Part shown: positions 1 to 10,175 of the stretch, piece by piece
How positions within the stretch are numbered: position 1 is the stretch's first letter
Layout of the letters: each line of letters begins with the position of its first letter
DNA from: Notolepis coatsorum
Taxonomy: Eukaryota; Chordata; Actinopteri; Aulopiformes; Paralepididae
Direction: 5' to 3'
Length of the DNA stretch: 64,000 bases
NCBI GenBank assembly: GCA_963971535.1
Contig: OZ020587.1
Span: 158,885,328-158,949,327 of the forward strand
Made by a program: the position numbers and the translations under genes
The notes under the pieces: generated by a model
What the model saw: the letters and a program-made list of their open reading frames with translations, nothing else
What the model was told of the DNA's origin: nothing
The model's database searches: none

Positions 1-1331
1 GGGAAGCTCTTCCCACCATAGGCACCGAGTGCTCAATACATTAAAACACCCCGCTTGTACTGGGGAAACCCAGGCATAAAATGTAGACACATTGGGAATT
101 CAAGAATCAAACAATCAAATAAACAAATAACCAAATAAACCAAGTAAATGTGGGCCCACGTTACCAAAGAAAACCTAACCTAAGCCGGCTTAAATTGTTC
201 GGCGTACCCCTTAGACACTGGTTGTTAGCGTTCACTTCAATGGACGTTGCTGTTGATACACGTGGTACTGTTAGTACTTAGCCAAGATGGCGGACCCACT
301 CTTGTCACCGTTAGTCCGGATGACAAGATGGCGTCGGCGATCCGCAAGCACAGCCAGCAGGCTGGGCGAACAGCAGGCAGTGGTTAGCTGGCGGAGCTTG
401 CTGTATGGCGTCCTCTGCTGGTGGGAAGAGGCGTCCTCTGTACCATCTGGGAAACGTCCACCGCTGCTGTTGCTGGCTTGCTTCTGTCGCGCGAGCTAAT
501 ACTTTGGCTACCCTAAACACAGCTAAGCTTTCGGTCTCGACGCACCCTCCTGCTATATTGGTTACACTGCTAACGCAACATGGCTGGCTATACCACCGGT
601 CTCTTCAGCGCTGCGCGCCCGGTAGTCTACTCAAGTCAGACGGAGCCGTTAGCAGCATACTACTATACCGCACACAGTAACTACTATAACCCGATAACAT
701 TAGACGTTAGTCTCGTTAGCTCTAGACGTTAGTCCTTGGGTTCGGTTTCTCTTACTCACACACTATCGCTGATACTTCTAGGATAACCCGTCACTAGCAA
801 GTATTCCTCATCACCCGCCGCTCGCTCCGACGGGGCTCTCCAACGTCACTTCTTCAACGGGGCTATTCCAAAGCACACGCCCGTTGTGGCTGCGACCGTT
901 CACGGCCAAGTCCAATGCCGAAGAGAGCTTCCTGCTCCCCTCGCCTCCAGGTAACTCCCGCTTCCTCGTTGCTTGCTTCTCTCCACTGTTCCACCTGCCA
1001 CCACTGCCACTCCGCCCCCTGCTGGCAACGTCCACTGGTCCCACTCAAGGACCGCTCCAGAAAGGGAAAAAAGGCTCAATGTTATTGCTAGTAATCCATA
1101 CTGCATCTGGAGAAGAGTAGCACCTCACCTCGTCGTTAGACTGGGTGAGCTATCCAAAGGAACACTGTTAGGCTATCCAAAGGAACACTGTAAATCACAC
1201 GTTATACACACACAGGGAAAGTAACAGTTAGTTAGCACTACTGAATACTTTGTAGAATATTCAGGCTGCTACATATAGGCTATATTTAGTCTAGTTTATT
1301 AGACATAAAGCATTTAAAAATACTTTGATTA
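1..1331. other. Non-coding stretch, nothing recognised
   Basis: No open frame here resembles a known protein, and none has convincing exon signals. Two CAAGATGGCG motifs (283-293 and 324-333) match the YY1 consensus, which is common near promoters and in 5' regions of some mobile elements, but no gene follows. A ~22-bp direct duplication containing CTATCCAAAGGAACACTG lies at about 1149-1190. It could be a 5' region of a gene or of an old repeat; I cannot decide. Confidence 0.5.
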
Positions 1332-1339
1332 GTCTACAT

Positions 1340-3667
1340 CAGGGGTTCCCAACCTTTTTTCCCCCAGGGACCCCCAAACATCTCTGATGAAATTCCTGGA
1401 CCCCCCTCCTAATAAAATACCTTAAAATACGTTTTTTTGTCATTTTAAAACACTTTGGTTGCCTTGGGTTAAATTCATGATATACCATAGGTTGCCGGCT
1501 CTATTTGTCTATGGAGAAAGTCCCCTTCTTTGCAGGGCTATAACTTTTTAAATTCTATTGCTACATTGCCATTATTAGGGCCCATTCAAAGTCCTATATG
1601 TATTGTTCATTGTGTAGCAACGTTACACTTTTTCATTCACATATTCATAGTAAAGTATGGTCTAATGTATAAGTATGTTTTCATCTCTTTCTGCAGCTTT
1701 CTCCAGAACGTGATATATAGCCCCAAATGCATTATATTGATGATGAAATACAGTTTGATGGCAATCAGCGCGATATAAAAAATTCCAACTAGACGTACTT
1801 CTAGAAGTTACTACACGTCATCTGATGTTGACCGGATGGGCGAGGGGGCGTTTATAATTCCGTGGGCAGCGTTATACCAATCATCTAATGTGGGTCAAAT
1901 GTTGATAATAGCAGTTAGTATCGAAGACGGTAACGTTACACGCTGAAACTCACCCCAGTCTCCGCGCGCCGTTAGGCGATCATCGTAGAGTAGAAATCTT
2001 ATCATTATGGGATATATTTTTACCCGGTCCATCTCCAGCTTGTATAATGGTATATACGTCCAAATCATGTTGTTTATCGAGTTATTGCCAATCGATCACT
2101 GTGTAGCGTGACGAGCCAGAGTCCCATGACCTATAGCGAGCACCCGGAAGTACTACGGACGTCTAGCACAACCTCTATGGCACATCCTGTTTGGCGATTG
2201 CGCCGATCGGCCACCAGATGGCGCTCCTGAACCGCCAGAGAGCTCAGTGGGTCCTGCTGGTGGATCTCAGGCCAGCGGAGGGGACATATGAATCAGATCG
2301 CAGATTTTTGAAATATTGATATAAGGACGCTGTACAGCGTCCTCCGGCAACTTGAGCATGGCCCGCAATGACGTCAAAAGACGTTTCATGGCAGTCAAAG
2401 TACTTTTTTTTTTCATTTTAATAACAAACTGCTTATACACAGGCATATGCATCATAATTAGACCCACTATGCTTCTTTGACTTGTGCCTTCAATCAACAA
2501 ATCTCATCTTGCACCATATGTATTTCAAAATGTTGGCCAATATTCAAATCCTGTATTCATCCTCTCAAATCAGGCTCTAATGGTGAACGGTTTGCATTTA
2601 TGTTGAATGAAGTAAGAATCCACTGCAGTAAAAATATCCTCACCTCGAGTGGTGGTAGTAAGGTTGACTGACATGAGAATGTCCTGCTTCAGATCCTCAT
2701 TTTCGATATATTGCACATAAACGATGAGCACAGTCTCGTCTGCGACAGTTGTAGTTTCATCAAGTTGTATGGCAAATGGACCCTTTCTAAGCTTTTCTGA
2801 CAGCTGCTGCTCGCAATCACTTGACATCTTATCAATTCGGTCTTTCACTACATTGTTCGAGAGTGGTACTGATTTTAGTTTATCCGCCACCTGTGGGCCG
2901 CACAGTTTCTAAACCATTTTGATGCAGGCTGGTTTGATGAGCTGCTCGCCAATATTGTGCGGTTTCTTTGCTTTTGCAATTAAAAGCGAACACTCAAAGG
3001 AGGCTTCGGTAGCCTTCTGTAAATCACTGCCACCCCTGCTCCACGCTACTCTAACATCAACAGGCTTGTTCGCCTTGAGAGACTGTTCTTTCCTCTGAAA
3101 AAAGTCTGGATCCTTCCCAACGGTTTCTGGGTGCTTAGACGCCTGATGTCTCTTCAGCTTGCTGGGCTTCAGGCTCGAGTTTGCCAACTTTTCTCCACAA
3201 ATCACACACTCAGGTCGTTTGTCTGGTCCCTCAGTGAAGCCCATGGTGATGTAATTTTCGCGATTGCTGTAGGTCCTAACTTTTTTTGCAGATGAGCTGC
3301 CGTCATCTCCTTTTCGTTTGTCACACATTTTCGCCTCTGGCGGCTGACTGCAGACGAGCCGAGAAAGTTAACTAGCGTGCTAGGCTAGCTACAAAAAGTG
3401 ATACGGTCAACTGATTCGCGTTTTAGCGGCTACCCGGTAGCCTACTGTTAACGTTCATAAATCATGTCTAGATGTTTATTTATTTATCTTTATTTTTTAT
3501 TGTAGTGGAGAGACTATTCATGCTTCTGATGATACAAATATGCTAATTAAATATTTCTCTGAAAAAAAAAAAAAAAAAATACCTCAAATCATCTGTGGTC
3601 TGGTGGACCCCCTGCGCCCCCTGGCGGACCCCCAGGGGGTCCGCGGACCCCAGGTTGGGAATCACTG
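1340..3667 (-). mobile_element. hAT (Charlie-like) DNA transposon, inactive
   Basis: The ends are inverted repeats: CAGGGGTTCCCAACCT at 1340 and the reverse complement of CAGTGATTCCCAACCT ending at 3667. The element is flanked by a perfect 8-bp target duplication GTCTACAT (1332-1339 and 3668-3675), the length made by hAT transposases. Terminal CAGnGnTTCCCAACC is typical of Charlie-type hATs. Inside on the minus strand are the remains of a BED-finger transposase (2570-3328). The remaining ~1.2 kb on the left has no recognisable transposase C-terminus, so the copy is internally deleted or rearranged. An A-run lies at 3563-3579. Intact ends and duplication make the boundaries secure. Confidence 0.92.
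2570..3328 (-). pseudogene. Broken hAT transposase with BED-type zinc finger
   Basis: The frame opens at 3328 with a basic, serine-rich start. It then shows a C-x2-C ... H-x4-H finger (ECVICGEKL ... LKRHQASKH, about residues 40-66), as in BED/ZBED-type hAT proteins. A TAG at 2909-2911 interrupts the frame after 139 codons. The same frame continues to 2570 through a segment with the conserved FAIQLDETT motif and a helical LSEKLRKG stretch, typical of the start of the hAT catalytic core in ZBED5/SCAND3-like proteins. The rest of the RNase H-like core and the C-terminal dimerisation region are absent. A functional transposase is not possible from this copy. Domesticated hAT genes can look similar, but the intact terminal repeats and target duplication argue for a plain transposon. 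Confidence 0.8.
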
Positions 3668-3749
3668 GTCTACATCAATAGCACATTGTCAAGGTTGACA
3701 GAATAAAGTCTATATCAACTTATTTCCATCAAGGACCTTGGTGTAGGCT

Positions 3750-3931
3750 AGTTAGTCTTAGTATATTGTGCACGGCGGTAGCGAGTTAGGCGATAGTTAG
3801 TTTTAGTATATTGTGCACGGCGGTAGCGAGTTAGGCAATAGTTAGTTTTAGTATATTGTGCACGGCGGTAGCGAGTTAGGCGATAGTTAGTTTTAGTATA
3901 TTGTGCACGGCGGTAGCGAGTTAGGCGATAG
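3750..3931. repeat. 45-bp minisatellite, about four copies
   Basis: The motif GTATATTGTGCACGGCGGTA recurs at 3761, 3806, 3851 and 3896, an exact 45-bp spacing, with one or two substitutions between units. Very low divergence implies recent tandem amplification. Confidence 0.95.
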
Positions 3932-4235
3932 TAGGGCTAACACGATTGGGCGCTGAGAGAAGCTTCAGTGGCCAATCAGGCCGCGCAAACCGAACGCGGA
4001 AGGACAACCACCTTGGGGAAAGTATTCATGCTGTCCGCCTTGTCCGCCATCTTGCTTTAATTCCTAAAACCACGAACGGCGCATTGATTGTAATGCGGTT
4101 GTGGGCGGGTCCTGGGATCAAGAGCGTTGGGTTATGAAAAATACCCACGTGTAAGTTGACTGTTTCAGCCAATCAGAATCGAGAAATTTGCATGCCGTTG
4201 TATAACATGTTACACATACTGCACTTCATGTAAAC
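3932..4235. other. Non-coding spacer with two CCAAT-type motifs
   Basis: No gene is visible. GCCAATCAGG (about 3970) and GCCAATCAGA (about 4168) are near-identical CCAAT-type motifs in the same orientation, and CCGCCATCTTG (4044-4054) is a reverse YY1-like motif. These could be promoter elements or the ends of an old DNA transposon; neither can be shown here. Confidence 0.35.
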
Positions 4236-4246
4236 TCCAACAGTAT

Positions 4247-4608
4247 GTAGTATGATGTACACACTTTATGGATGTAGTATGATGTACACACTTTATGTAT
4301 GTAGTATGATGTACACACTTTATGTATGTAGTATGATGTACACACTTTATGGATGGATGTAGTATGATGTACACACTTTATGTATGTAGTATGATGTACA
4401 CACTTTATGTATGTAGTATGATGTACACACTTTATGGATGGATGTAGTATGATGTACACTTTATGTATGTAGTATGATGTACACACTATGTATGTAGTAT
4501 GATGTACACACTTTATGTATGTAGTATGATGTACACACTTTATGGATGTAGTATGATGTACACACTTTATGGATGTAGTATGATGTACACACTTTATGGA
4601 TGTAGTAC
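4247..4608. repeat. 27-bp minisatellite, about 13 copies
   Basis: The core GTAGTATGATGTACACAC recurs every ~27 bp with occasional GATG expansions (31-bp units) and a few shorter units. The open frame across it on the minus strand is a by-product of the repeat period and is not a gene. Confidence 0.95.
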
Positions 4609-4675
4609 ATACAATGAATTCAGAAGCTGCACTTGAGACCACAGGAATTGTATTGAAGCAAGTGACCCCACCTCC

Positions 4676-4984
4676 CCCTGTTCATTGGTTGATGTTTCTC
4701 CTTGTTGTCTCCCCTGTTCATTGGTTGATGTTTCTCCTTGTTGTCTCCCCTGTTCATTGGTTGATGTTTCTCCTTGTTGTCTCCCCTGTTCATTGGTTGA
4801 TGTTTCTCCTTGTTGTCTCCCCTGTTCATTGGTTGATGTTTCTCCTTGTTGTCTCCCCTGTTCATTGGTTGATGTTTCTCCTGGTTGTCTCCCCTGTTCA
4901 TTGGTTGATGTTTCTCCTTGTTGTCTCCCCTGTTCATTGGTTGATGTTTCTCTTTGTTGTCTCCCCTGTTCATTGGTTGATGTT
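4676..4984. repeat. 36-bp minisatellite, about 8-9 copies
   Basis: Units of 36 bp contain TTCATTGGTTGATGTTTCTC followed by CTTGTTGTCTCCCC. They are almost identical apart from single substitutions (for example CTGG and CTTTG variants). Because 36 is divisible by three, both strands stay open in several frames, so the apparent repetitive proteins are artefacts. Confidence 0.95.
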
Positions 4985-5270
4985 GAAGTCTTTAACCAGT
5001 TGTAAGATTTTAACGAGTACGACTGTAACCAGGTGTAAAACTTTAACCAGATATATGACTTGTTTAACCAGTTATAACACTTGTTTAACCAGTTACAATG
5101 CTTGTTTAACCAGTCATAAGACCTGTTTGAACAGCTATATGACTTTAACCAATTGTAAGACTGTAAACAGTTATAACACTTGTTTAAGTAGTAATAAGAC
5201 TTTAACCAGTTATAATAACACTTGTTTAACCAGTTTTAAGACTTGAACCAGTTGTTAACCATCAAGCCTT
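4985..5270. repeat. Degenerate ~20-bp satellite, block 1
   Basis: Tandem variants of TTTAACCAGTTATAAGACTT with 18-24 bp spacing. The same array reappears at 5636-5706, 8966-9296, 16447-16476, 17741-17790, 18085-18164 and 19251-19446, in each case broken by an inserted element. The block lies directly upstream of a 78-bp host exon and would be intronic. Confidence 0.9.
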
Positions 5271-5279
5271 GTGTTTCAG

Positions 5280-5357
5280 TGAGTGGAGAGACTACAGCTG
5301 CAGACGCCACACGGCCACTGAGGAGGAGAAACAGCAACAAAGGGAATCGTCCAGATA
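5280..5357 (+). CDS. 78-bp host exon, copy 1 (likely NLR N-terminal exon)
   Basis: The exon is preceded by a pyrimidine-rich acceptor ending GTGTTTCAG and followed by donor GTGAGA. Read in phase 1 it encodes SGETTAADATRPLRRRNSNK then GNRPD, a short basic, low-complexity peptide with no known domain. The exon starts and ends in phase 1, so it can be skipped or repeated without a frame change. A second copy at 17809-17886 differs by one codon (N to D) and has the same splice sites. Both are upstream of and phase-compatible with the pyrin-domain exons at 21102 onward. I infer that they are N-terminal exons of an NLR-like gene. No start-codon exon was found in the window, and splicing is not proven. 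Confidence 0.55.
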
Positions 5358-5483
5358 GTGAGACCACATCTCTTTCTCTACATGTTGTTTATACTATGAT
5401 ATATTTTAATATAGTTACATGAAATAAATATATCATTATGAAGGATATTAGAATATTGTTGATGTGGCATGAATACCTGATTA

Positions 5484-5632
<149 letters not shown>

Positions 5633-5635
5633 GTA

Positions 5636-5706
5636 ACCAGTTATAAGACTTGCTTAACCAGTTTTCAGACTTTAACCAGTTGGAAAACTTTAAACAGTTG
5701 GACGTC
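5636..5706. repeat. Degenerate ~20-bp satellite, block 2 (left part)
   Basis: Continuation of the AACCAGTT(A/G)TAAGAC array. It is cut at TTAA (5707-5710) by the element at 5711-8961 and continues at 8966. Confidence 0.85.
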
Positions 5707-7093
5707 TTAAAGGCCAACTTGCAGGTTAAACCTATAGGCCTACTCTTCAATTATGGGTAGTTTACATCATTGGTATCTAATTCCATTATTATTATTTTTT
5801 CCATTTGACGCCGGAAATGCCACTCAGAAAGGGTTAAAAAGGTCCACGCACGAATAATATGTACGGAGCAAATGAAAAAGCTAGCAGGGCTGTGACGTCA
5901 CTTCAGGCAACTTAAGCCTTATGCCCGTCCGGGTCATAGTACTACTGGCTATATCGCTCTGGCTAACGTTACGGCTACTGTCGCGAACCATTTTAAATCA
6001 GGGCATGTAAAAGAGTTTTGGGAACGAGTAAAATGTGCAGGTCCTCTTCTCAGACCTGTGGGGCAAAGCACTGCACACGCATCATGCCGGCTAGCAAGCT
6101 ACACGTCACGGCATGTTGATACGATAGCAGCCCCTCGGATAGCACTCGGTGCATCAGTCACGAAAGGGGCTACCACGATAGCTATTAGCTAACTAACGTT
6201 AACGTTACAAGCTCAAACACCTTATAACTACTACTATTGTCGTGTCCATAAGTTCCCTGGCAGAATACTTGTGAGGACAAAGGTATACAAAGAGGAGAGA
6301 ACCATTTTAAATTGAGGCATGTTAGGAGTTTCGAGAATGCTGGCTACCAAGCTAGCTAACTTAGCTACTAACTTTATATACTCAATATGTACAACGACAC
6401 AATGATTTACATTATTACAAATATGGTAATGTGGTTCTGGCGTTTACAAATAGTGGTTAGCTTTAGAGATGAATGGCTATGATCACGGAGCAATAGTGTT
6501 AGGTGAAAAAGAAAAATTTTCATTCATTCACTCCTCGGCTAGTAGTAGCAAGGCTCTCTGCTTCCTGCCACTACCTGCCTGTGACACTCAGAGCCCCTGC
6601 TGCCCTGCACCTGATGTGACGTAATCATTAAGATGACACACGACGTTATGACCCATGGATTAAAATATGCATGTGCGTGGAGGTTGTGGTTTGGTCGACA
6701 AAATGTTTGATAAAAACGCTAAAACTGGGTCAATTTCGATAATTATTTTTCCCTCTTCATGAAAGTCACCGTTGGCCTAGTCACATTGGGTCTCATTCCC
6801 GAACATTTTTCAAAGAGTTATTCTGGAAGACTTATCTTGGAACCACTGAGACAGAATCAATGACAAGTTCACTGAACGTGCTGGTAATATTATGTCTTAA
6901 GTGGCTGAAACGGTTGCACAAATGATATTATCTGATATCTGCTTGGCGAATGTGATTCTGTCGTAAACTCAAAAGCGCGTTCCCGTTCAGGTCATTTGCA
7001 TACAAAACAACGCCTCCAGAGCTCCTTATAAGGCAAAGTAATGACGCTGTGTGGAAATGGAACGCGGCTTATTATTCCATTAATGACTTGTTG

Positions 7094-7213
7094 CATTAGG
7101 ATTTAGTAGATACTATATGCTCTGCGCTACGTACAGTATACGTACAGTACAGTCTGTACTTATACTGTACGTAGAGCAGAGGCAGAGCATATAGTATCTA
7201 CTAAATCCTAATG
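7094..7213. repeat. 120-bp palindrome
   Basis: CATTAGGATTTAGTAGATAC at 7094 is the complement of the sequence ending CTACTAAATCCTAATG at 7213. The arms continue through TATGCTCTGC and GTACAGTA with a small imperfection near the middle. It is probably a small foldback element or a DNA-level hairpin within the TTAA-flanked element. Confidence 0.85.
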
Positions 7214-7399
7214 AAACCAGTAACTAGAATATATTAAGCCTACTGTTCATTAGACACGTAGGCCATACTGGCGCACACAAGACTTGCTATTTCCATGCGA
7301 TCAGCTTTAGTTCTTATTTATTTATTTATCCACTGTCATTTCGGTGTTGGTGTATAGGCTATATAGTGTATTTCAATATACGTTTAATTGATTAATGAT

Positions 7400-7825
7400 A
7401 TATTCGAAGGAATGCAGGTTTAGCTATATCAACCCCCTCCAATGTACAGTAAATTACCAAGTATGGTTTTGTCAATATTCCAATGTACAGTTTTGCTTGT
7501 ACAGTGTCCCCCACCCACCCCTCCTACCCAACCTCCTCCAACAGTTTCTATGTCAAATGTATATACTCTCTTTTCTGGACTCTTTTTGTATCACAAACAG
7601 TACTGTATTTGCAAATCTGGTATGTCATAAATGTATAGATGTAGCAGTACTGTCTATCTGTATGTCGTGTGTGTCATATATGTTATGATGAAATGAAAAT
7701 GGGGGACCCTGATGTAAACAAGACGAAAGTCTTTCTCTGGTCTGCATCCCCTTAACAATTGTATGTAATTGAGCTGTACTCTGCAATCTGTTAATAAAGT
7801 TTTCAATCAATCAATCAATAAAAGG
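7400..7825 (+). mobile_element. 3' end of an unclassified retroposon with (TCAA)n tail
   Basis: The segment ends AATAAAGTTTTCAATCAATC followed by further TCAA units, a self-repeating tail as used by several non-LTR clades. Diagnostic phrases are AAAATGGGGGACCCTGATGT and CTCTGGTCTGCATCCCCTTA. The same 3' module recurs at 10035-10175, 17078-17180 (reverse), 17181-17335 and 22330-22516. No reverse transcriptase is attached to any copy here, so it could be a SINE or a strongly 5'-truncated LINE. The left boundary is a guess. Confidence 0.65.
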
Positions 7826-8286
7826 TCTGTCCCATTGTATACCAATCAATGGGATACATTGCATGTTGACCTGCATTCTTTCAAATGTATATAATTAATC
7901 ATGAAAACAGATGTGTAACAAACAGGAAATACAAATTCCACAGAAGGCATTAAATAATAATTATTTTCAATCATTTCACAATAATTGCATAATTGTGTTT
8001 GAATATCTGAGTAATTAAAGTAATTATACATTTGTCCAAAATAGCTGGTTCAGATATGGTTAAGCAGCTGCCCTGTGATCAGATTAATCCATATTATTTA
8101 TTTTTCCGACATCAAATGTGTAATTTCTTATCGTACAAATATTGTCATATTTATTTTAATTATGATTAAGTAATTAATTCCAAGGAGGCCTGTAGCGTTA
8201 ACATGAAGGAATCACTATGAGAACACAGTCTGTCAAGTTAATACAATTTTTAATTAGTCAATCAATCATAAGACTGCTCCTCAGCA

Positions 8287-8784
8287 GGGGCGGTCAGGTG
8301 GCATAACGGAGATTGCGTTCGTCACCAACCCCGGAGACGCTGGATTTGCCTGTTCGAATCCAGCTCACAGCTCCGGGGTTGTCACCATCTTGGCTGGCCG
8401 TTCACACTAATACAATTGGCAGTATTAGAGGGTGGGAGAAGCTGGCGGGGTGGGTCCGGGTCGTTGTAAACAGCGACTCCTACAGTTCGGTCGGGGCGCC
8501 TGCTAAGCGCGGATAGGATCTAAGTGGGATAGTGTGATCCTTCCACACGCTACCCCCTCAGTGAGAATCCGCGCTGCCAGGTGAAAAGAAGCGGTTGATT
8601 GGCTGGACGTGTGTCGGAGGAAGCACGTGGTAGCCTCCACTCTCCCAGACCGACTGTGGGGGGTAAGTGTGCAGCGACCAGGAAGGGGATTGGGAATTGG
8701 CATAACGACTAACATTGGGATGGGAGAAAATCGGAGGAAAAAGGAGGGGGAAAAAGATTAAAAAAAAAAAAAAAAAAAAAAAAA
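8287..8784 (+). mobile_element. tRNA-derived SINE, ~500 bp, with target duplication
   Basis: The 5' head carries a box A-like stretch (GGTGGCATAACGG near 8297) and a clear box B (GTTCGAATCC, 8352-8361). A long body and an A-rich tail of about 24 A follow. A 14-bp target duplication ACTGCTCCTCAGCA flanks it (8273-8286 and 8785-8798), the signature of LINE-machinery insertion. The body shares ACAGCGACTCCTACAG, CGCTG(C/G)CAGGTGAAAAG and other phrases with the copy at 18425-18890. Near-intact structure suggests a fairly recent insertion. Open frames across it are not genes. Confidence 0.92.
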
Positions 8785-8965
8785 ACTGCTCCTCAGCACT
8801 CTTAAATCTGCTCTCAGCCACGATCAAATCTGATCTCAGGAAAATTTGGGGACTCGCGCTCCCAGCCCTAATATGTCTTAAATGGGCAGAAATTTTCGTA
8901 AATTCGTTCGGGAATGAGACCCATTGTTTATTGAACAAAAATACAACCTGCAAGTTGGCCTTTAA

Positions 8966-9296
8966 ACCAATTTAAGATATTAACCGGTTTTAAGACTTAA
9001 ACCAGTTATAAAACTTTAACCAGTTGTAAGACTTGTTTAACCCATTCTTAGACTTTAAACAGTTGTAAGGCTTTAACCAGTTGTAAGGTTTTAACCAGTT
9101 ATACGACTGTTACCAGGTGTAAGACTTTAACCAGATATATGACTTGTTTAACCAGGTATAACACTTGTTTAACCAGTTACAATGCTTGTTTAACCAGTCA
9201 TAAGACCCGTTTAAACAGCTATACGACTTTAACCAATTGTAAGACTGTAAACAGTTATAACACTTGTTTAAGTAGTAATAAGACTTTAACCAGTTA
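8966..9296. repeat. Degenerate ~20-bp satellite (blocks 2 and 3)
   Basis: The array resumes after the TTAA element. The part from about 9100 to 9296 aligns almost base for base with 5025-5222 (for example CCAGATATATGACTTG and TTAAGTAGTAATAAGAC in the same order), which marks the start of a duplicated unit. It is cut at CCAGTTAT by the DIRS element. Confidence 0.9.
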
Positions 9297-10034
9297 TATG
9301 TCATTACTGGCTATCGCATCTCGCTCTGCCATATTGAGATCACCTCTTATCTCCACGCACCTAGTGTGCATGCGAAACAAACAAATGCACCCACTTGCAC
9401 GTGACCAAGCCACTCCCATGCGTCTCCCTATATGACGCCGGAAATGCTCACGCTCACCCTTCCTCATTTCGTTTCCAAAATGCGGAAGTAGCAGTGCACT
9501 TCGTGAACTGGTTGTTATGAAACGTAGGGAGAGATTACACAATGTTGGGTATTCGCCAGAAGTTCACCAGCCCCCGGAATCTTCTCGGCACATCCTAACA
9601 GCGCAGCGGTCCTGTCCTGGGTTTTCCTCGTCTCGTGACAGCGGACAGAGGGACGTCGCATGACGGTTAGCAGTCGAGCTAAGTCGTGCACAGGTAGGGC
9701 CTGCGCTATCAGGCATTGCATGGCATGGGTAATACTGCTCGTTGTCTCACGAGACGACCGAGTGATATATTGACGCGGGGGGTGGGATATTTGGATGAAC
9801 GTGGTCTTCATGACACACTGTTTGATGTTTTTCCAAGTATCCTAGCGCGCAGCTAATGCTAATGCTACAATGTTGGAGCGCCATTCTCCATGTACCCCGC
9901 CGAGGGCTGTCTTTACTGTCTTCCCTCCTCTTAACCATTCATGCTGACGGTCAATCGGTGTCTAATGTTGGGGGTTTAGCGGAGGCTTATTTATCCTTAC
10001 AGGGCTCAGGGCAGGTGTGCTTTTTGTGAATCTA

Positions 10035-10175
10035 TGAATTGAAAATGGGGGTCACTGATGTAGACAGGACTAGCGTTTTCTCTGGTCTGCATCCCCTTAA
10101 CAATTGTGTGTATTGGGCTAGCCCATTCTGCAATATGTTAATCGAGTTTTCGTTCATTCTTTCATTTATCCCTTC
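10035..10175 (+). mobile_element. Degenerate copy of the (TCAA)n-tailed retroposon 3' end
   Basis: AATTGAAAATGGGGGTCACT, CTCTGGTCTGCATCCCCTTA and ACAATTGTGTGTATTG match the family at 7400-7825 and 17181-17335, with more substitutions. It lies inside the DIRS element and so inserted after it. Confidence 0.75.

Larger units (their letters stand above)
5711..8961. mobile_element. TTAA-flanked non-autonomous DNA element (piggyBac-like)
   Basis: The ends are inverted copies of AGGCCAACTTGCAGGTT (5711-5727 and 8945-8961), each flanked by TTAA (5707-5710 and 8962-8965), the target duplication made by piggyBac-type transposases. The element sits inside the ~20-bp satellite, which resumes immediately on both sides. 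In 3.25 kb there is no transposase or other recognisable coding region. It has been enlarged by a LINE 3' tail (about 7400-7825), a hairpin (7094-7213) and a SINE (8287-8784). A second inverted pair, TGGGTCTCATTCCCGAAC near 6787-6804 and its complement near 8908-8925, suggests another element nested inside. The piggyBac assignment rests only on TTAA and the inverted ends. Confidence 0.7.

Noticed and set aside
287-680. First exon starting at an AAGATGGCGG Kozak-like site
   Set aside because: No homology, no convincing donor or downstream exon, and overlapping frames in several registers. The motif is better described as YY1-like.
4226-5005. Long repetitive open frames (CVHHTTSIK-type, SPVHWLMFLLVV-type and their reverse)
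   Set aside because: They follow exactly the 27-bp and 36-bp tandem periods, are open on both strands, and have no splice or promoter context. They are by-products of minisatellites.
8313-8975. Open frames across the SINE
   Set aside because: The region is a tRNA-derived SINE with target duplication; the frames include the poly(A) tail.
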